From CAMDBL01 sp964498125 (GTDB lineage: Bacteria; Pseudomonadota; Alphaproteobacteria; Rhizobiales; Hyphomicrobiaceae), in contig CAZCGE010000044.1 in assembly GCA_964498125.1 (NCBI GenBank), positions 27,608 through 91,607 of the forward strand: a DNA stretch of 64,000 nt, written 5' to 3'. Position 1 is the stretch's first letter, and the number at the start of each line of letters is the position of its first letter. Below are positions 8,970 through 17,831 of this stretch, in pieces. A program made the position numbers and the translations under genes. The notes beneath the pieces are model-generated. The model was not told where the DNA came from and searched no databases. It saw only the letters and a program-made list of their open reading frames with translations.

Positions 8970-9961
8970 GGCGTGACTGCCTCCCGGGCGGCAGGCTTGC
9001 CAAGGGCAAAGCAAGCAGCTCGCGAGGCGCCCGCCGCGATGAGTTCGGGGCGCTGGTTTTGGCACTGGTCGAATGCCAGTGGACAGCGCGGATTGAAAGC
9101 ACAGCCCTTCGGGATCTCGTTGAGGCGGGGCATGGTGCCAGGGATCTGCTCCAGGCGCGTGCGCGCCCCTTCCAGCGACGGGATCGAGCCCATCAGACCC
9201 TTGGTGTAGGGGTGTTGTGGGCGCTGGATGACTTCGCGCACGGGGCCGATCTCGACGATGCGGCCAGCGTACATCACGGCGACGCGGTCGGCCGTCTCGG
9301 CGATGACACCCATATCGTGGGTGATGAGAATGACCGCCGTGCCCTTGTCGCGCGTCAGCCGCTTAAGTACCGCAATCACCTGCGCCTGCACGGAAACATC
9401 GAGCGCCGTCGTCGGCTCGTCGGCGATCACCAGCTCGGGCCCGGCGGCCAGCGCCAGCGCAATCACCACGCGCTGGCGCATGCCGCCCGAGAACTCGTGC
9501 GGATAGGCGCCGAGCCGCTCGGCGGCCGCTGGGATGCCCACCTCGACCAGCAGCGCCAGGGTTCGCCTTCGTGCCTCATCGGCGGTCACATCGTGATGGG
9601 TCCGGATCGTTTCGACGATCTGCCGGCCGATCGGATAGAGCGGATTGAGCGACGTCAGCGGATCCTGGAACACCATGCCGATGCGGGCGCCGCGGATGCG
9701 GCGGATATCAGCGGGCGACAATGTGTCGATGCGCTGCCCAGTGAGCCAGACCTCGCCACCGCCGATGCGGCCCGGCGGCTCCAAGAGGCGAATGATGGCG
9801 GCGCCGGTCAACGACTTGCCGGCGCCGGACTCACCGACGATGCCGAGCACCTCGCCGGCCGCGACATCGAACGAGACGCCGTCGACCGCGCGCAAAGTGC
9901 CGCGTCGCGTTGGGAACTCGACAGTCAGGTCTCGCACCGAGAGCAGCGGGGTGGGGGCCAT
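8966..9961 (-). CDS. dppD: Peptide/nickel ABC transporter ATP-binding protein, DppD/OppD type
   Basis: A 331-residue ATPase, the first of the two nucleotide-binding subunits of the importer. It shows Walker A GESGAGKSLTG, signature FSGGMRQRVVIALAL and Walker B LVIADEPTTALD, with the C-terminal GCAFNPRCPLAFDQC extension typical of DppD/OppD. ATG 9961 begins the conserved domain five bases after the dppC stop. The longer upstream frame overlaps dppC and has no family character. Its stop overlaps dppF by four bases. Substrate class (di- or oligopeptides, nickel, or other) is not decided by the ATPase. Confidence 0.93.
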   Translation of the reverse strand: MAPTPLLSVRDLTVEFPTRRGTLRAVDGVSFDVAAGEVLGIVGESGAGKSLTGAAIIRLLEPPGRIGGGEVWLTGQRIDTLSPADIRRIRGARIGMVFQDPLTSLNPLYPIGRQIVETIRTHHDVTADEARRRTLALLVEVGIPAAAERLGAYPHEFSGGMRQRVVIALALAAGPELVIADEPTTALDVSVQAQVIAVLKRLTRDKGTAVILITHDMGVIAETADRVAVMYAGRIVEIGPVREVIQRPQHPYTKGLMGSIPSLEGARTRLEQIPGTMPRLNEIPKGCAFNPRCPLAFDQCQNQRPELIAAGASRAACFALGKPAAREAVTP

Positions 9962-9966
9962 CGCGC

Positions 9967-10968
9967 CTATCTCAGCTTCGGATTGAGCGCGTCGCGCAGC
10001 CAGTCGCCGAGCAGGTTGACCGACAGCGACAGCGCCAGCAGGGCGAGCGAGGGATAGAGCAGGATCCACCATTCGCCCGAGGCAATATATTCTTGGCCGA
10101 CGCGGATCAGCGTGCCGAGCGATGGCTTGGTCGGAGGCACGCCGACACCGAGGAACGACAGCGTCGCCTCCGAGATGATGGCGAGCGCGAGCCCGAGCGT
10201 GGCGATGACCAGCACCGGCCCGACCACATTCGGCAGCACATGCCGCACCATGATGATTGCCGGATTGAGCCCGATGATGCGCGCCGCCTGCACGTACTCC
10301 TTGTTGCGCTCCACCATGGTCACGCCGCGCACCGTGCGCGCGTACTGCGGCCATGCCGACAGGCCGATGGAGAGCACCAGAACGCTCAGGGCCGCCTGCT
10401 CGTGGGCCTGCGGCGGCAGGAAGCCCTTGACGATGCCGAACACCATCAGCGCCACCAGGATCGAGGGGAAGGTCAGCTGCACGTCGGCGATGCGCATGAT
10501 GACGCTGTCGGCGAGGCCACCGCGATAACCGGCCAGCAGGCCCAGGGTGACGCCGATTCCGGCGGCGAAAATCACCGAGGCGAAGCCCACCAGCAGCGAG
10601 ATGCGTGAGCCATAGAGGATGACGGACAGGACGTCGCGACCCTGGTCGTCGGTGCCGAGCAGGAAAGTATTGCCGGTGTACTGGTTCTTGGCGAGTGGCG
10701 GCGTCTTGCCATCCATCAGATTGAGACTGGCGGGATCGAACGGGTTTTGCGGCGCGAGGATTGGCGCCAGCAGGGCCGCGAGCACGATGATGACCAGCAC
10801 GGCGGCGGAGATCATGACCAGCGGCGAGCGGAGGAAGGAATAGATGAGATCGCTGTCGAGGATGCGGGCGAGGGAACTGGGGTCAGACCCTTCACCTCGA
10901 CGGTCATTGATCAATAGAGATGGTCCGTTTAAGGGGTCTGACCCCGGCGGCGTATCGCGCTCACTCAT
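9967..10968 (-). CDS. dppC: Peptide/nickel ABC transporter permease, DppC type
   Basis: A 333-residue inner-membrane permease with an N-terminal transmembrane segment near residues 50-75, a periplasmic stretch (GTDDQGRDVLS), and the membrane domain of five further helices. The EAA-type coupling loop is around EYVQAARIIGLNP. Residues 9-30 are unusual: they are encoded exactly by a palindromic repeat element (10879-10945) and read GSDP at both ends, so an intergenic-type repeat has become part of the cytoplasmic N-terminus without breaking the frame. It follows dppB after a 10-base gap. Confidence 0.93.
   Translation of the reverse strand: MSERDTPPGSDPLNGPSLLINDRRGEGSDPSSLARILDSDLIYSFLRSPLVMISAAVLVIIVLAALLAPILAPQNPFDPASLNLMDGKTPPLAKNQYTGNTFLLGTDDQGRDVLSVILYGSRISLLVGFASVIFAAGIGVTLGLLAGYRGGLADSVIMRIADVQLTFPSILVALMVFGIVKGFLPPQAHEQAALSVLVLSIGLSAWPQYARTVRGVTMVERNKEYVQAARIIGLNPAIIMVRHVLPNVVGPVLVIATLGLALAIISEATLSFLGVGVPPTKPSLGTLIRVGQEYIASGEWWILLYPSLALLALSLSVNLLGDWLRDALNPKLR
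10879..10945. repeat. GGTCAGACC palindromic repeat (type A) inside dppC
   Basis: GGGGTCAGACCC (10879-10890) and GGGGTCTGACCCC (10933-10945) flank a 42-base spacer. Each end is a near-palindrome and the two are inverted to each other. The same ends occur at 30523-30590, 35602-35730, 41184-41209 and, as a half copy, at 63832-63843. Here the element lies in frame within dppC and encodes 22 residues, GSDPLN through GEGSDP. Confidence 0.88.
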
Positions 10969-10978
10969 ACCACCAGCC

Positions 10979-11962
10979 TCACTGCGTCGCCGCGGCGCGA
11001 TCGATCCTGAGGCGCGGATCGACGACGTAGTAGAGCAGATCCACGACTAGGTTCAGGACAACGAAAATCAGCGCCACCAGCAGCAGGTAGGTCGACATGA
11101 CGGGAATGTCGACGAACTGCACGGCATCGATGAACAACAGCCCGACGCCCGGCCACTGGAACACGGTCTCGGTAATGATGGCGAAGGCGACGATGGCGCC
11201 CAGTTGCAGGCCTGTCACGGTAATGACAGGCACCAGCGTATTCTTCAGAGCGTGGCCGAAATTGATGGCGCGGTTCGAGAGACCGCGCGCATGGGCAAAC
11301 TTGATATAGTCGGTGCGCAGCACCTCGAGCATCTCGGCCCTGACCAGCCGCATGATCAGCGTCATCTGGAACAGCCCGAGCGTGATCGCCGGCAGCACCA
11401 GCGAGGCGCGCCCCGACGGCGTCAGCAGGCCGGTCGACCACCAGCCGAGCTTGATAACGTCGCCGCGTCCGTAGCTCGGCAGCCAGCGCAATTCGACCGC
11501 GAACAGATAGATCAAGCCGATGCCGATCAGGAACGTCGGCAGCGAGACGCCGATCAGGCTCAAAGCCATGATGACGCGTGACAGCGCACTGTCGCGGTGC
11601 AGCGCCGTGTAGACCCCGAGGCCGATGCCGAGGGTCAGGGCAAAGGCGGCTGAGAACAGCGCCAGCTCCAGCGTCGCCGGCAGGCGCTCCGCGATCAGTG
11701 TCGAGACCTTGCGCGCCTGCCGGTAGGAGACGCCGAACTCGCCGCGCACGGCGTTGCCGATGAAGCGGACGAACTGCAGCGGCACCGGCTGGTCGAGGCC
11801 GAGGCGCCGCGTCGCCTCCGCCCGGTCCGCCAGCGTCGCTTCCTGCCCCATCATGTTGCCGACCGGGTCGCCGACGTAGCGGAACATCGAGAACGCCACG
11901 AGCCCCACCACCAGCATCACGAGCATGGCCTGCAGCAGGCGGCGGATGATGAAGGCGAGCAT
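10979..11962 (-). CDS. dppB: Peptide/nickel ABC transporter permease, DppB type
   Basis: A 327-residue permease of the DppB/OppB family. It starts with a transmembrane helix (MLAFIIRRLLQAMLVMLVV) and the family motif DQPVPLQFVRF, and it has an EAA loop around YIKFAHARGLSNRAI. The start at 11962 is chosen because the 22 codons that could extend it upstream are translated from an intergenic repeat. It forms the channel with DppC. The repeat between it and the upstream binding-protein gene may lower expression of the downstream genes relative to the binding protein. Confidence 0.93.
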   Translation of the reverse strand: MLAFIIRRLLQAMLVMLVVGLVAFSMFRYVGDPVGNMMGQEATLADRAEATRRLGLDQPVPLQFVRFIGNAVRGEFGVSYRQARKVSTLIAERLPATLELALFSAAFALTLGIGLGVYTALHRDSALSRVIMALSLIGVSLPTFLIGIGLIYLFAVELRWLPSYGRGDVIKLGWWSTGLLTPSGRASLVLPAITLGLFQMTLIMRLVRAEMLEVLRTDYIKFAHARGLSNRAINFGHALKNTLVPVITVTGLQLGAIVAFAIITETVFQWPGVGLLFIDAVQFVDIPVMSTYLLLVALIFVVLNLVVDLLYYVVDPRLRIDRAAATQ

Positions 11963-11974
11963 GGAAGACCAGCC

Positions 11975-12051
11975 GTAGGGCGCAATAGCTTTAGCGTATT
12001 GCGCCGTTTCGAGGCAGCATCGGTGCAATACGCTGCGCTATTGCACCCTAC
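11975..12051. repeat. GTAGGG(C/T)GCAATAG palindromic repeat (type D), copy 1
   Basis: A 77-base element. Outer arms are GTAGGGCGCAATAGC (from 11975) and GCTATTGCACCCTAC (to 12051), 15 bases with one C/T difference. Inner arms are GCGTATTGCGCC and GGTGCAATACGC. It lies between the binding-protein gene and dppB, and its end overlaps the TAG stop of the binding-protein gene. Related copies are at 43074-43180 and 50515-50746. Confidence 0.88.
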
Positions 12052-13631
12052 TTCGCGAACTTGAACTCCTTGACCCAGACGATATTGTCCGGATGCACCT
12101 TTATATCCAGCGCCGCCTTCATGCCCCAGGCGTTTACCTGATGGTGGATCGGGATGTAGATGACCTCGCCCTGTACCACCTGCCAGATCTGGGCGATCGT
12201 TCCGTTGCGTTTCTCCAGGTCCACCTCGGAGGACAGTGACTGGATTTTTTCGTCGATCGTTGGATTCGAGTAGCGGGTGCCGTTCCAGCTGCCGAACTTG
12301 TCCTTCTGCGTATGATAGAGGAAGGTGAAAATGTACTCGCTGTCGTACGGCGCCACGCCCCAGCCGAGCAGATAGAAATCGATCTCGCGCTTCTGCAGCT
12401 GCGGGAAATGCAACGACTTGGAGCGCGCGTCCAGCGTCACCTTGACGCCGATTTGGCCGAGCATGCCGACCACGGCCTGGCAGATCTTGTCATCGTTGAG
12501 GTAGCGATCGTTCGGGCAGTGCAGCGTGATGCCGAAGCCTTGACCGTAGCCGGCTTCGGCCACCAGCGCCTTTGCCTTGGCGACATCGCGCGCCGGGATC
12601 GTATCGAGTGCCTTGGTGTAGCCGTTGACGAATGGCGGAGAAAGAACTCCAGCCGGCTCCGCCTGACCGGCCATCACCACCTTGCGGATCGCGTGGCGGT
12701 CGATCGCCATGTTCATGGCCTGGCGCACGCGCAGATCGGCGAACGGGTTCCGGCCCTTGACGTCGGCGAACTTCAGCTCCGTGTCGCCGACGTTCAGTCC
12801 TAGGAAGATGGTGCGGTTCTCGGGCCCGGCGTTGACGCGCAGGCCCTGGGTGGCGCCGACGCGGGCGATGTCCTGCACCGGCATGTCCTGGACGATGTCG
12901 ACCTCGCCGGAGAGCAGCGCGGCGACGCGGGTCGGCGCCGACTTGATGACGGTGAAGGTGAGTTCGGAAACCTCGAGCGGGTAGGTGCCCTTGCCCCAGT
13001 AGGCGTCGTTCCGTTTCAGCACGGTCTTGACGTCGGGCTCGCGGCTGACCAGCGCATAGGGTCCGGTGCCGTTGGCGTTGCGGACGGCGAACGTCTCTTC
13101 CTTACTGGCGAAATTCTGTGGTGCCGTCGCCTTGTTCTTCTCCGACCACGCCTTGCTCATCATGAACATGTTGGTGAGATATTGTACGAGCAAAGGGCTT
13201 GGGCCCTTGGTCTTCACGTGCACCGTCGTGTCATCGACCTTGACCACGTCGTCGACGGCGGTCAGCAAGCCTTTCATGTCCGAGGTCGGCAATAACGCCC
13301 GCTTCAGCGAGAAGACGACATCGTCGGCGGTGAACGCCGTGCCGTCGTGGAACTTGACGTTGGCTCGCAGCTTGAACTCCCACACCTTGGGATCGCTGGT
13401 GATCTTCCAGGAGGTGGCCAGCGTCGGGATCAGCGAGCCGCTCGGATGGCGGCGGACCAGTGGCTCGTAGATCTGGTGGTTGAGATTGTGCGTTGGCCCT
13501 TCGTTCTGCGCGTGCGGGTCCAGCGTCAGCGCGTCGCCCGAGCGGGCGAGCTTGAGTGTGGTGGCGGCGGCGGACGTTGCCGTGATTGCAGCAACGGCGA
13601 TCGCCAAGCCGAGGAATTTTGCGGTGCACAT
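12048..13631 (-). CDS. dppA: Peptide ABC transporter substrate-binding protein (SBP family 5)
   Basis: A 527-residue periplasmic binding protein with a Sec signal peptide (MCTAKFLGLAIAVAAITATS, cleaved near residue 23). The mature part begins TLKLARSGDALTLDPH and has the family features YEPLVRR, KFHDGTAFTADDVVFS and RQAMNMAIDR. The start at 13631 is preferred because AAGGGAG lies six bases upstream and the signal peptide begins there. It is the first gene of the importer operon and would deliver peptides or similar solutes to DppBC. It is transcribed divergently from the Liv-type binding protein at 13882. Confidence 0.92.
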   Translation of the reverse strand: MCTAKFLGLAIAVAAITATSAAATTLKLARSGDALTLDPHAQNEGPTHNLNHQIYEPLVRRHPSGSLIPTLATSWKITSDPKVWEFKLRANVKFHDGTAFTADDVVFSLKRALLPTSDMKGLLTAVDDVVKVDDTTVHVKTKGPSPLLVQYLTNMFMMSKAWSEKNKATAPQNFASKEETFAVRNANGTGPYALVSREPDVKTVLKRNDAYWGKGTYPLEVSELTFTVIKSAPTRVAALLSGEVDIVQDMPVQDIARVGATQGLRVNAGPENRTIFLGLNVGDTELKFADVKGRNPFADLRVRQAMNMAIDRHAIRKVVMAGQAEPAGVLSPPFVNGYTKALDTIPARDVAKAKALVAEAGYGQGFGITLHCPNDRYLNDDKICQAVVGMLGQIGVKVTLDARSKSLHFPQLQKREIDFYLLGWGVAPYDSEYIFTFLYHTQKDKFGSWNGTRYSNPTIDEKIQSLSSEVDLEKRNGTIAQIWQVVQGEVIYIPIHHQVNAWGMKAALDIKVHPDNIVWVKEFKFAK

Positions 13632-13881
13632 GGCAGGCTCCCTTGGAGACATGATGCCGATGCGACAGGGAACCACCTCCGTAAGTGCATGGCAAGGTGC
13701 GTGACGCGGATTGACAGATGTGTCGGGGCGCGGGTTTGTCGTTCCTTCGATGGGAGGCATCCAGCAACGGTTCTTGTCCAACTTTCCCGCGGCATGCTAG
13801 CCTTATGGTGAGTTGAACGCCGCGCTCGAGCGAGCCCGCCTGAAGGGGCCGCGAACAATCAGACAGACTTGGGAGGCTGCT

Positions 13882-15120
13882 ATGACTTTGACACGGCTGC
13901 GCGCTGGGATATTCGCCGGTGTGACGGGTATCCTGGCGGTGCTGGGCGCGGCGGGGAACAGTCTCGCCCAAACCGGCCCGATTAAGATCGGTCTGCTGGT
14001 GCCCCTGACTGGCCCCTTGGCGACGCCGGGCAAGGACATGGTCGACGGCTTCAAGCTCTATTGGGAGGAGGTCAAGGACCAGGCCGGCGGCCGCAAGGTC
14101 GAGTATGTGATCGCCGACACCACCTGCAATCCGGACCAGGCCATCACCCAGGCGCGCCGCCTCGTGCACCAGGAGAAGGTGCACCTGCTGATCGGGCCGC
14201 TGTGTGGGCACGAGGGCCCGGCCGTGGCGCAGGTCAGCAAGGAAACCGGCATACCGCTGATCATGGATACCGCCGGTGCCGACAGCGTGACGAAGTGGGA
14301 TCGGACACCGACCGTGGTGCGTACCGCGGTGTCGGCCAGCCAGATCGGCCACCCGTTCGGCGACTATCTTTACAAGGAGCTGGGCGCCCGTAACGTCACC
14401 TTCATCGCCCAGGACTACACCTGGGGCCACGAGGTGGCGCTCGGCATGGTCGAGACCTTCAAGCTGGCCGGCGGCAAGATCGCCAAGATCATCTGGAACC
14501 CGATCGGCACCAAGGACTATGGCCCGACCGTCGCCTCGATCGATCCGACATCGGATGCCGTCGTCGCCGTCGTGGTCGGTGCCGACCGCATCCGCATGTT
14601 CGAGGCCTGGTTCAGCTTCGGCATGGACAAGAAGTTCAAGATCTACGGCGGCTACTGGATGCACCAGGATGCGCTGCCGCAGATGGACGACCGCGCCATC
14701 GGCATGATCGGCAACTCGCTGCACTACGCCGCCGGCCTCGACACGCCGCAAAACAAGAAATTCGTCGATGCCTTCGCGACCAAGTACAAGCGCCTGCCGT
14801 CGTGGTTCTCGGAGAGTGCCTACACGGCGAGCCTGTGGACCAAGACCGCGATCGACCAGATCAAGGGCAACGTCGAGGACAAGGCGGCGTTCCTGAAGGC
14901 CATGCGTGGCCTGGAGATCGACGCGCCGCGCGGCAAGCTCAAGCTCGACGCCTACGACAACCCGATCCAGAACGTCTACATCACGAAAATCCAGAAGATC
15001 AAACATCCCGCCCTCGGCGAGGTTCTGACCAACGTGCCGATCAAGACCTATCCGGCCGTGTCGCAATTCTGGACCTGGACACCCGAGGAGTTTTTGAAGA
15101 AGGGGCCGTATAAGAGGTAA
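13882..15120 (+). CDS. livK: Branched-chain amino acid-type ABC transporter substrate-binding protein
   Basis: A 412-residue periplasmic binding protein of the LivK/leucine-isoleucine-valine receptor superfamily. A signal peptide covers about residues 1-30 (ending NSLAQ), and the mature part begins IKIGLLVPLTGPLATPG. ATG 13882 follows GGGAGG. It opens the operon livK-H-M-G-F. Many members bind amides, urea or aromatic acids rather than leucine, and the sequence does not decide this. A repeat element separates it from livH. Confidence 0.9.
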   Translation: MTLTRLRAGIFAGVTGILAVLGAAGNSLAQTGPIKIGLLVPLTGPLATPGKDMVDGFKLYWEEVKDQAGGRKVEYVIADTTCNPDQAITQARRLVHQEKVHLLIGPLCGHEGPAVAQVSKETGIPLIMDTAGADSVTKWDRTPTVVRTAVSASQIGHPFGDYLYKELGARNVTFIAQDYTWGHEVALGMVETFKLAGGKIAKIIWNPIGTKDYGPTVASIDPTSDAVVAVVVGADRIRMFEAWFSFGMDKKFKIYGGYWMHQDALPQMDDRAIGMIGNSLHYAAGLDTPQNKKFVDAFATKYKRLPSWFSESAYTASLWTKTAIDQIKGNVEDKAAFLKAMRGLEIDAPRGKLKLDAYDNPIQNVYITKIQKIKHPALGEVLTNVPIKTYPAVSQFWTWTPEEFLKKGPYKR

Positions 15121-15141
15121 ATGTGGCAATAAGCACGTGGT

Positions 15142-15232
15142 TGTCATCCCGGCACTTGTTGCCGGGCCCATCCATCCGCGTGCACCTGAACCTGCGGGAC
15201 GATGGATCCCGGTGACAAGCACCGGGATGACA
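15142..15232. repeat. TGTCATCCCGG palindromic repeat (type H)
   Basis: Perfect 11-base ends TGTCATCCCGG (15142-15152) and CCGGGATGACA (15222-15232), with an internal dyad (CCATCC/GATGG and ACTTGTTGCCGG/CGGTGACAAGCACCGG). It is the only copy in the window. It lies between the binding-protein gene and livH and may attenuate readthrough. Repeats with these ends are common in alphaproteobacterial genomes and often create spurious small open frames. Confidence 0.85.
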
Positions 15233-15265
15233 GCCGCATAAGACATCCTCTTGCACCGGCCCCGC

Positions 15266-16126
15266 ATGTCCAACACCATCCTGCAGGCGTTCAACGGCAT
15301 CTCGTTCGCCGCCCTGCTGTTCCTGCTCGCCAGCGGCTTCACCATCAGCTTCGGCCTGATGCGCGTGGTCAACATGGCGCACGGCGCCTACTACCTGATC
15401 GGCGGCTACATCGGCCTGTCGGTGGCGCGCATGTCCGGCAGCTTCACGTTGGCCGTGCTGGTCGGCGGGCTGGCGACCATCCCGATCGGATTCCTCGTCG
15501 ATCGCTTTCTGCTGCGGCGCGTCGGCGAGAATCACCTGGCGCAAGTGCTGCTGACGGTCGGCGTCGCCTTCGTCATCGGCGATCTGGCGCTGCACATCTG
15601 GGGCGGCGACAATCTCAAGGTGCCGATTCCAATCTGGCTGCGCGGCGCCAGCGAGCTGCCCGGCGGCATGATCTATCCGACCTACCGTCTGCTGCTGATC
15701 GCCCTCGGTGTCCTGGTCGGCCTGGCGCTGTGGCTACTTTACCGCAAGACGCAGATCGGCGCCGTGGTGCGCGCCGGCGTCGATGATCGCGAGATCGTCA
15801 GCGCCAACGGCATCAACATCGACTTGCTGTTCGTCATGGTCTCGGCGCTGGCCTCGTTTCTCGCCGGCATGGCCGGCGTGGTCGGCGGCGCCTTCCTGAC
15901 GCTCTATCCGGGGGCGGAGTGGGAGATCCTGGTCTATGCGCTGGTGGTCGTCATCTTCGGCGGGCTCGGCAGCCTGGAGGGGGCCATGATCGGGGCGCTG
16001 ATCGTCGGCCTGCTCGACGCCTATGGCCGCTGGCTGCTGCCCGAGTTCTCCTATTTCGTGCTGTTCGGGCCGATGGCCATGCTGATGCTGGTCAAGCCGC
16101 AGGGCATTTTCGGGCGGGAGGGCTGA
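15266..16126 (+). CDS. livH: Branched-chain amino acid-type ABC transporter permease, LivH
   Basis: A 286-residue membrane protein with about eight hydrophobic segments and the family start (ILQAFNGISFAALLFLLASG, FGLMRVVNMAHG). GGLGSLEGAMIGALIVGL near residue 237 matches the coupling region of LivH. The start ATG 15266 gives the usual N-terminus; a TTG at 15251 is an alternative. It pairs with LivM in the inner membrane. The stop is two bases before the livM start. Confidence 0.93.
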   Translation: MSNTILQAFNGISFAALLFLLASGFTISFGLMRVVNMAHGAYYLIGGYIGLSVARMSGSFTLAVLVGGLATIPIGFLVDRFLLRRVGENHLAQVLLTVGVAFVIGDLALHIWGGDNLKVPIPIWLRGASELPGGMIYPTYRLLLIALGVLVGLALWLLYRKTQIGAVVRAGVDDREIVSANGINIDLLFVMVSALASFLAGMAGVVGGAFLTLYPGAEWEILVYALVVVIFGGLGSLEGAMIGALIVGLLDAYGRWLLPEFSYFVLFGPMAMLMLVKPQGIFGREG

Positions 16127-16128
16127 GC

Positions 16129-17079
16129 ATGCTCAAACCTCGAACGCTGCTCGCGCTCGTCGCACTGGCCGCCGCTCTGCTGGCGCCGCTCGCCGTCGGC
16201 CAATACTGGATGACGCTGCTCACCCAGATCTACATCTTCGGGCTGTTGGCGCTGGCTGTCGACCTGCTGCTCGGCCACACCGGGCTCTACTCGTTGTGCC
16301 ACGCCTCGTTCTTCGCCGTCGCCGCCTATACGGTCGCCATCCTGGAGGTGCGCCACGGCGTGCCGACGCTCATCGCCGCCCCAGCCGGCATCATCGCCGG
16401 CACGCTGCTCGCCGCCATCTTCGGCATCGCCGTGCGCACCCGCGGGGTCTATTTCATCCTGATCACCATTGCGCTCGGCTACATCGTCTGGGGCGCGGCC
16501 TACCGCTGGGCCTCCTTCACCGGCGGCGACAACGGCATCACCAATGTGCCGGCGCCGGCGATCGGCGGCATCAGCGCGCAATCGCAGACCGCCTACTATT
16601 ACGTCACGGTCGCGGTCATTCTTGCCTGCGCGGCCCTCTACCGCGTCATCATCGCCTCGCCCTTCGGCCTGTCGCTGCGCGGCATCAAGGCCAGCGAGTC
16701 GCGCATGACGAGTCTCGGCTACCGCACCACGCTGCATCTCTACGCCGCGTTCGTGCTGTCCGGGCTGATCGCCAGCCTCGCCGGCGTACTCTACGTCTAC
16801 TACAACCGCTTCGTGAACCCGGTGTCGGCCTCGTTCCAGATTTCGGTCGAGATCACACTGATGGCCATCGTCGGTGGCACCGGCACGATCATCGGCCCGT
16901 TCATCGGCGCCGGGATCTTCCTGGGTTTGCGAAACTGGGTGTCGAGCTTCTTCGTGCTGCATGCCGCGGTGATGGGCGTCGTCTTCATCGTCACCGTCCT
17001 GTTTGCGCCGCAGGGCGTCGTCGGGCTGTTCAACCGCCTGGTCCGCCGCGAACCAGAGGCGGGAGGCAAGGCGCCATGA
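16129..17079 (+). CDS. livM: Branched-chain amino acid-type ABC transporter permease, LivM
   Basis: A 316-residue permease with eight to ten predicted transmembrane segments. The family stretch LLGHTGLYSLCHASFFAVAAY lies near residue 45, and GGTGTIIGPFIGAG near 247 is the LivM coupling motif. ATG 16129 directly follows the livH stop. The gene ends with an ATGA overlap to livG. Together with LivH it forms the translocation pore. Confidence 0.93.
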   Translation: MLKPRTLLALVALAAALLAPLAVGQYWMTLLTQIYIFGLLALAVDLLLGHTGLYSLCHASFFAVAAYTVAILEVRHGVPTLIAAPAGIIAGTLLAAIFGIAVRTRGVYFILITIALGYIVWGAAYRWASFTGGDNGITNVPAPAIGGISAQSQTAYYYVTVAVILACAALYRVIIASPFGLSLRGIKASESRMTSLGYRTTLHLYAAFVLSGLIASLAGVLYVYYNRFVNPVSASFQISVEITLMAIVGGTGTIIGPFIGAGIFLGLRNWVSSFFVLHAAVMGVVFIVTVLFAPQGVVGLFNRLVRREPEAGGKAP

Positions 17080-17831
17080 CCGCTGCCGCCGCACCCGCGA
17101 TCGAGGTCGACAACGTCGCCAAGATTTTCGGCGGGCTGCACGCCGTCGACGGGGTCTCGCTGACCGTGGCGCCCGGCGAGCGGCGCGCCCTGATCGGGCC
17201 CAACGGCGCCGGCAAGACGACGCTGTTCCATTGCATCACCGGCACATTGCGCCCGACCTCGGGCCATGTCCGCCTGTTCGGCCAGGACGTCACCCGCCTG
17301 CCCGAGCATGCCCGCACCGCGCTCGGCATGGGGCGCACGTTCCAGATCACCAACGTCTTCGCCGACCTGACGCTGACGGAGAACCTGGCTCTCGCCATCA
17401 TCGGCGCCAGCGCGCGCAAGTGGGTCGTGCACCGGCCGCTCACGGCCTATCCGGAGGTCCGCGAACAGGCCTTGCGGGGTCTTGCCGCCGTCGGCCTCGC
17501 CGACCGCGCCGATCACGCCGTGAAGCTCCTCTCCTACGGCGAGCGCCGCCAGCTGGAGCTGGCTTTGGCGCTCAACACCAGCCCCAAGGTGCTGTTTCTC
17601 GACGAGCCCTGTGCCGGCCTCTCACCCAGCGAGCGGCAGCGGATCTTCGCCATGGTGCGGGCGCTGCCGCGCTCCATCACGCTGGTGATGATCGAGCACG
17701 ACATGGACGTGGCGCTGGGCCTGGCCGACCGCGTCACGGTGCTGCACCGCGGCAAGGTGATGGCGGAGGGCAAGCCCGACGAAATCCAGGCCGACCCTCG
17801 TGTGCGGGATGTATATTTTGGCCATGTCTGA
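17076..17831 (+). CDS. livG: Branched-chain amino acid-type ABC transporter ATP-binding protein, LivG
   Basis: A 251-residue ATPase with Walker A IGPNGAGKTTLFHC, a Q-loop region FQITNVF, an atypical signature LLSYGERRQLELALAL (the normal LivG form, SYGxxR), and Walker B VLFLDEPCAGLS. Its ATG overlaps the livM TGA by four bases, and its end overlaps livF by eight, so the three genes are translationally coupled. It is the first of two nucleotide-binding subunits. Confidence 0.94.
   Translation: MTAAAAPAIEVDNVAKIFGGLHAVDGVSLTVAPGERRALIGPNGAGKTTLFHCITGTLRPTSGHVRLFGQDVTRLPEHARTALGMGRTFQITNVFADLTLTENLALAIIGASARKWVVHRPLTAYPEVREQALRGLAAVGLADRADHAVKLLSYGERRQLELALALNTSPKVLFLDEPCAGLSPSERQRIFAMVRALPRSITLVMIEHDMDVALGLADRVTVLHRGKVMAEGKPDEIQADPRVRDVYFGHV

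Noticed and set aside
15121..15265. Short open frames in the livK-livH gap
   Set aside because: They are translations of the TGTCATCCCGG palindromic repeat, a frequent source of spurious genes.
13231..15375. A 714-codon open frame antisense to two binding-protein genes
   Set aside because: Shadow of well-supported genes on the other strand; its N-terminus is translated from the type H repeat.
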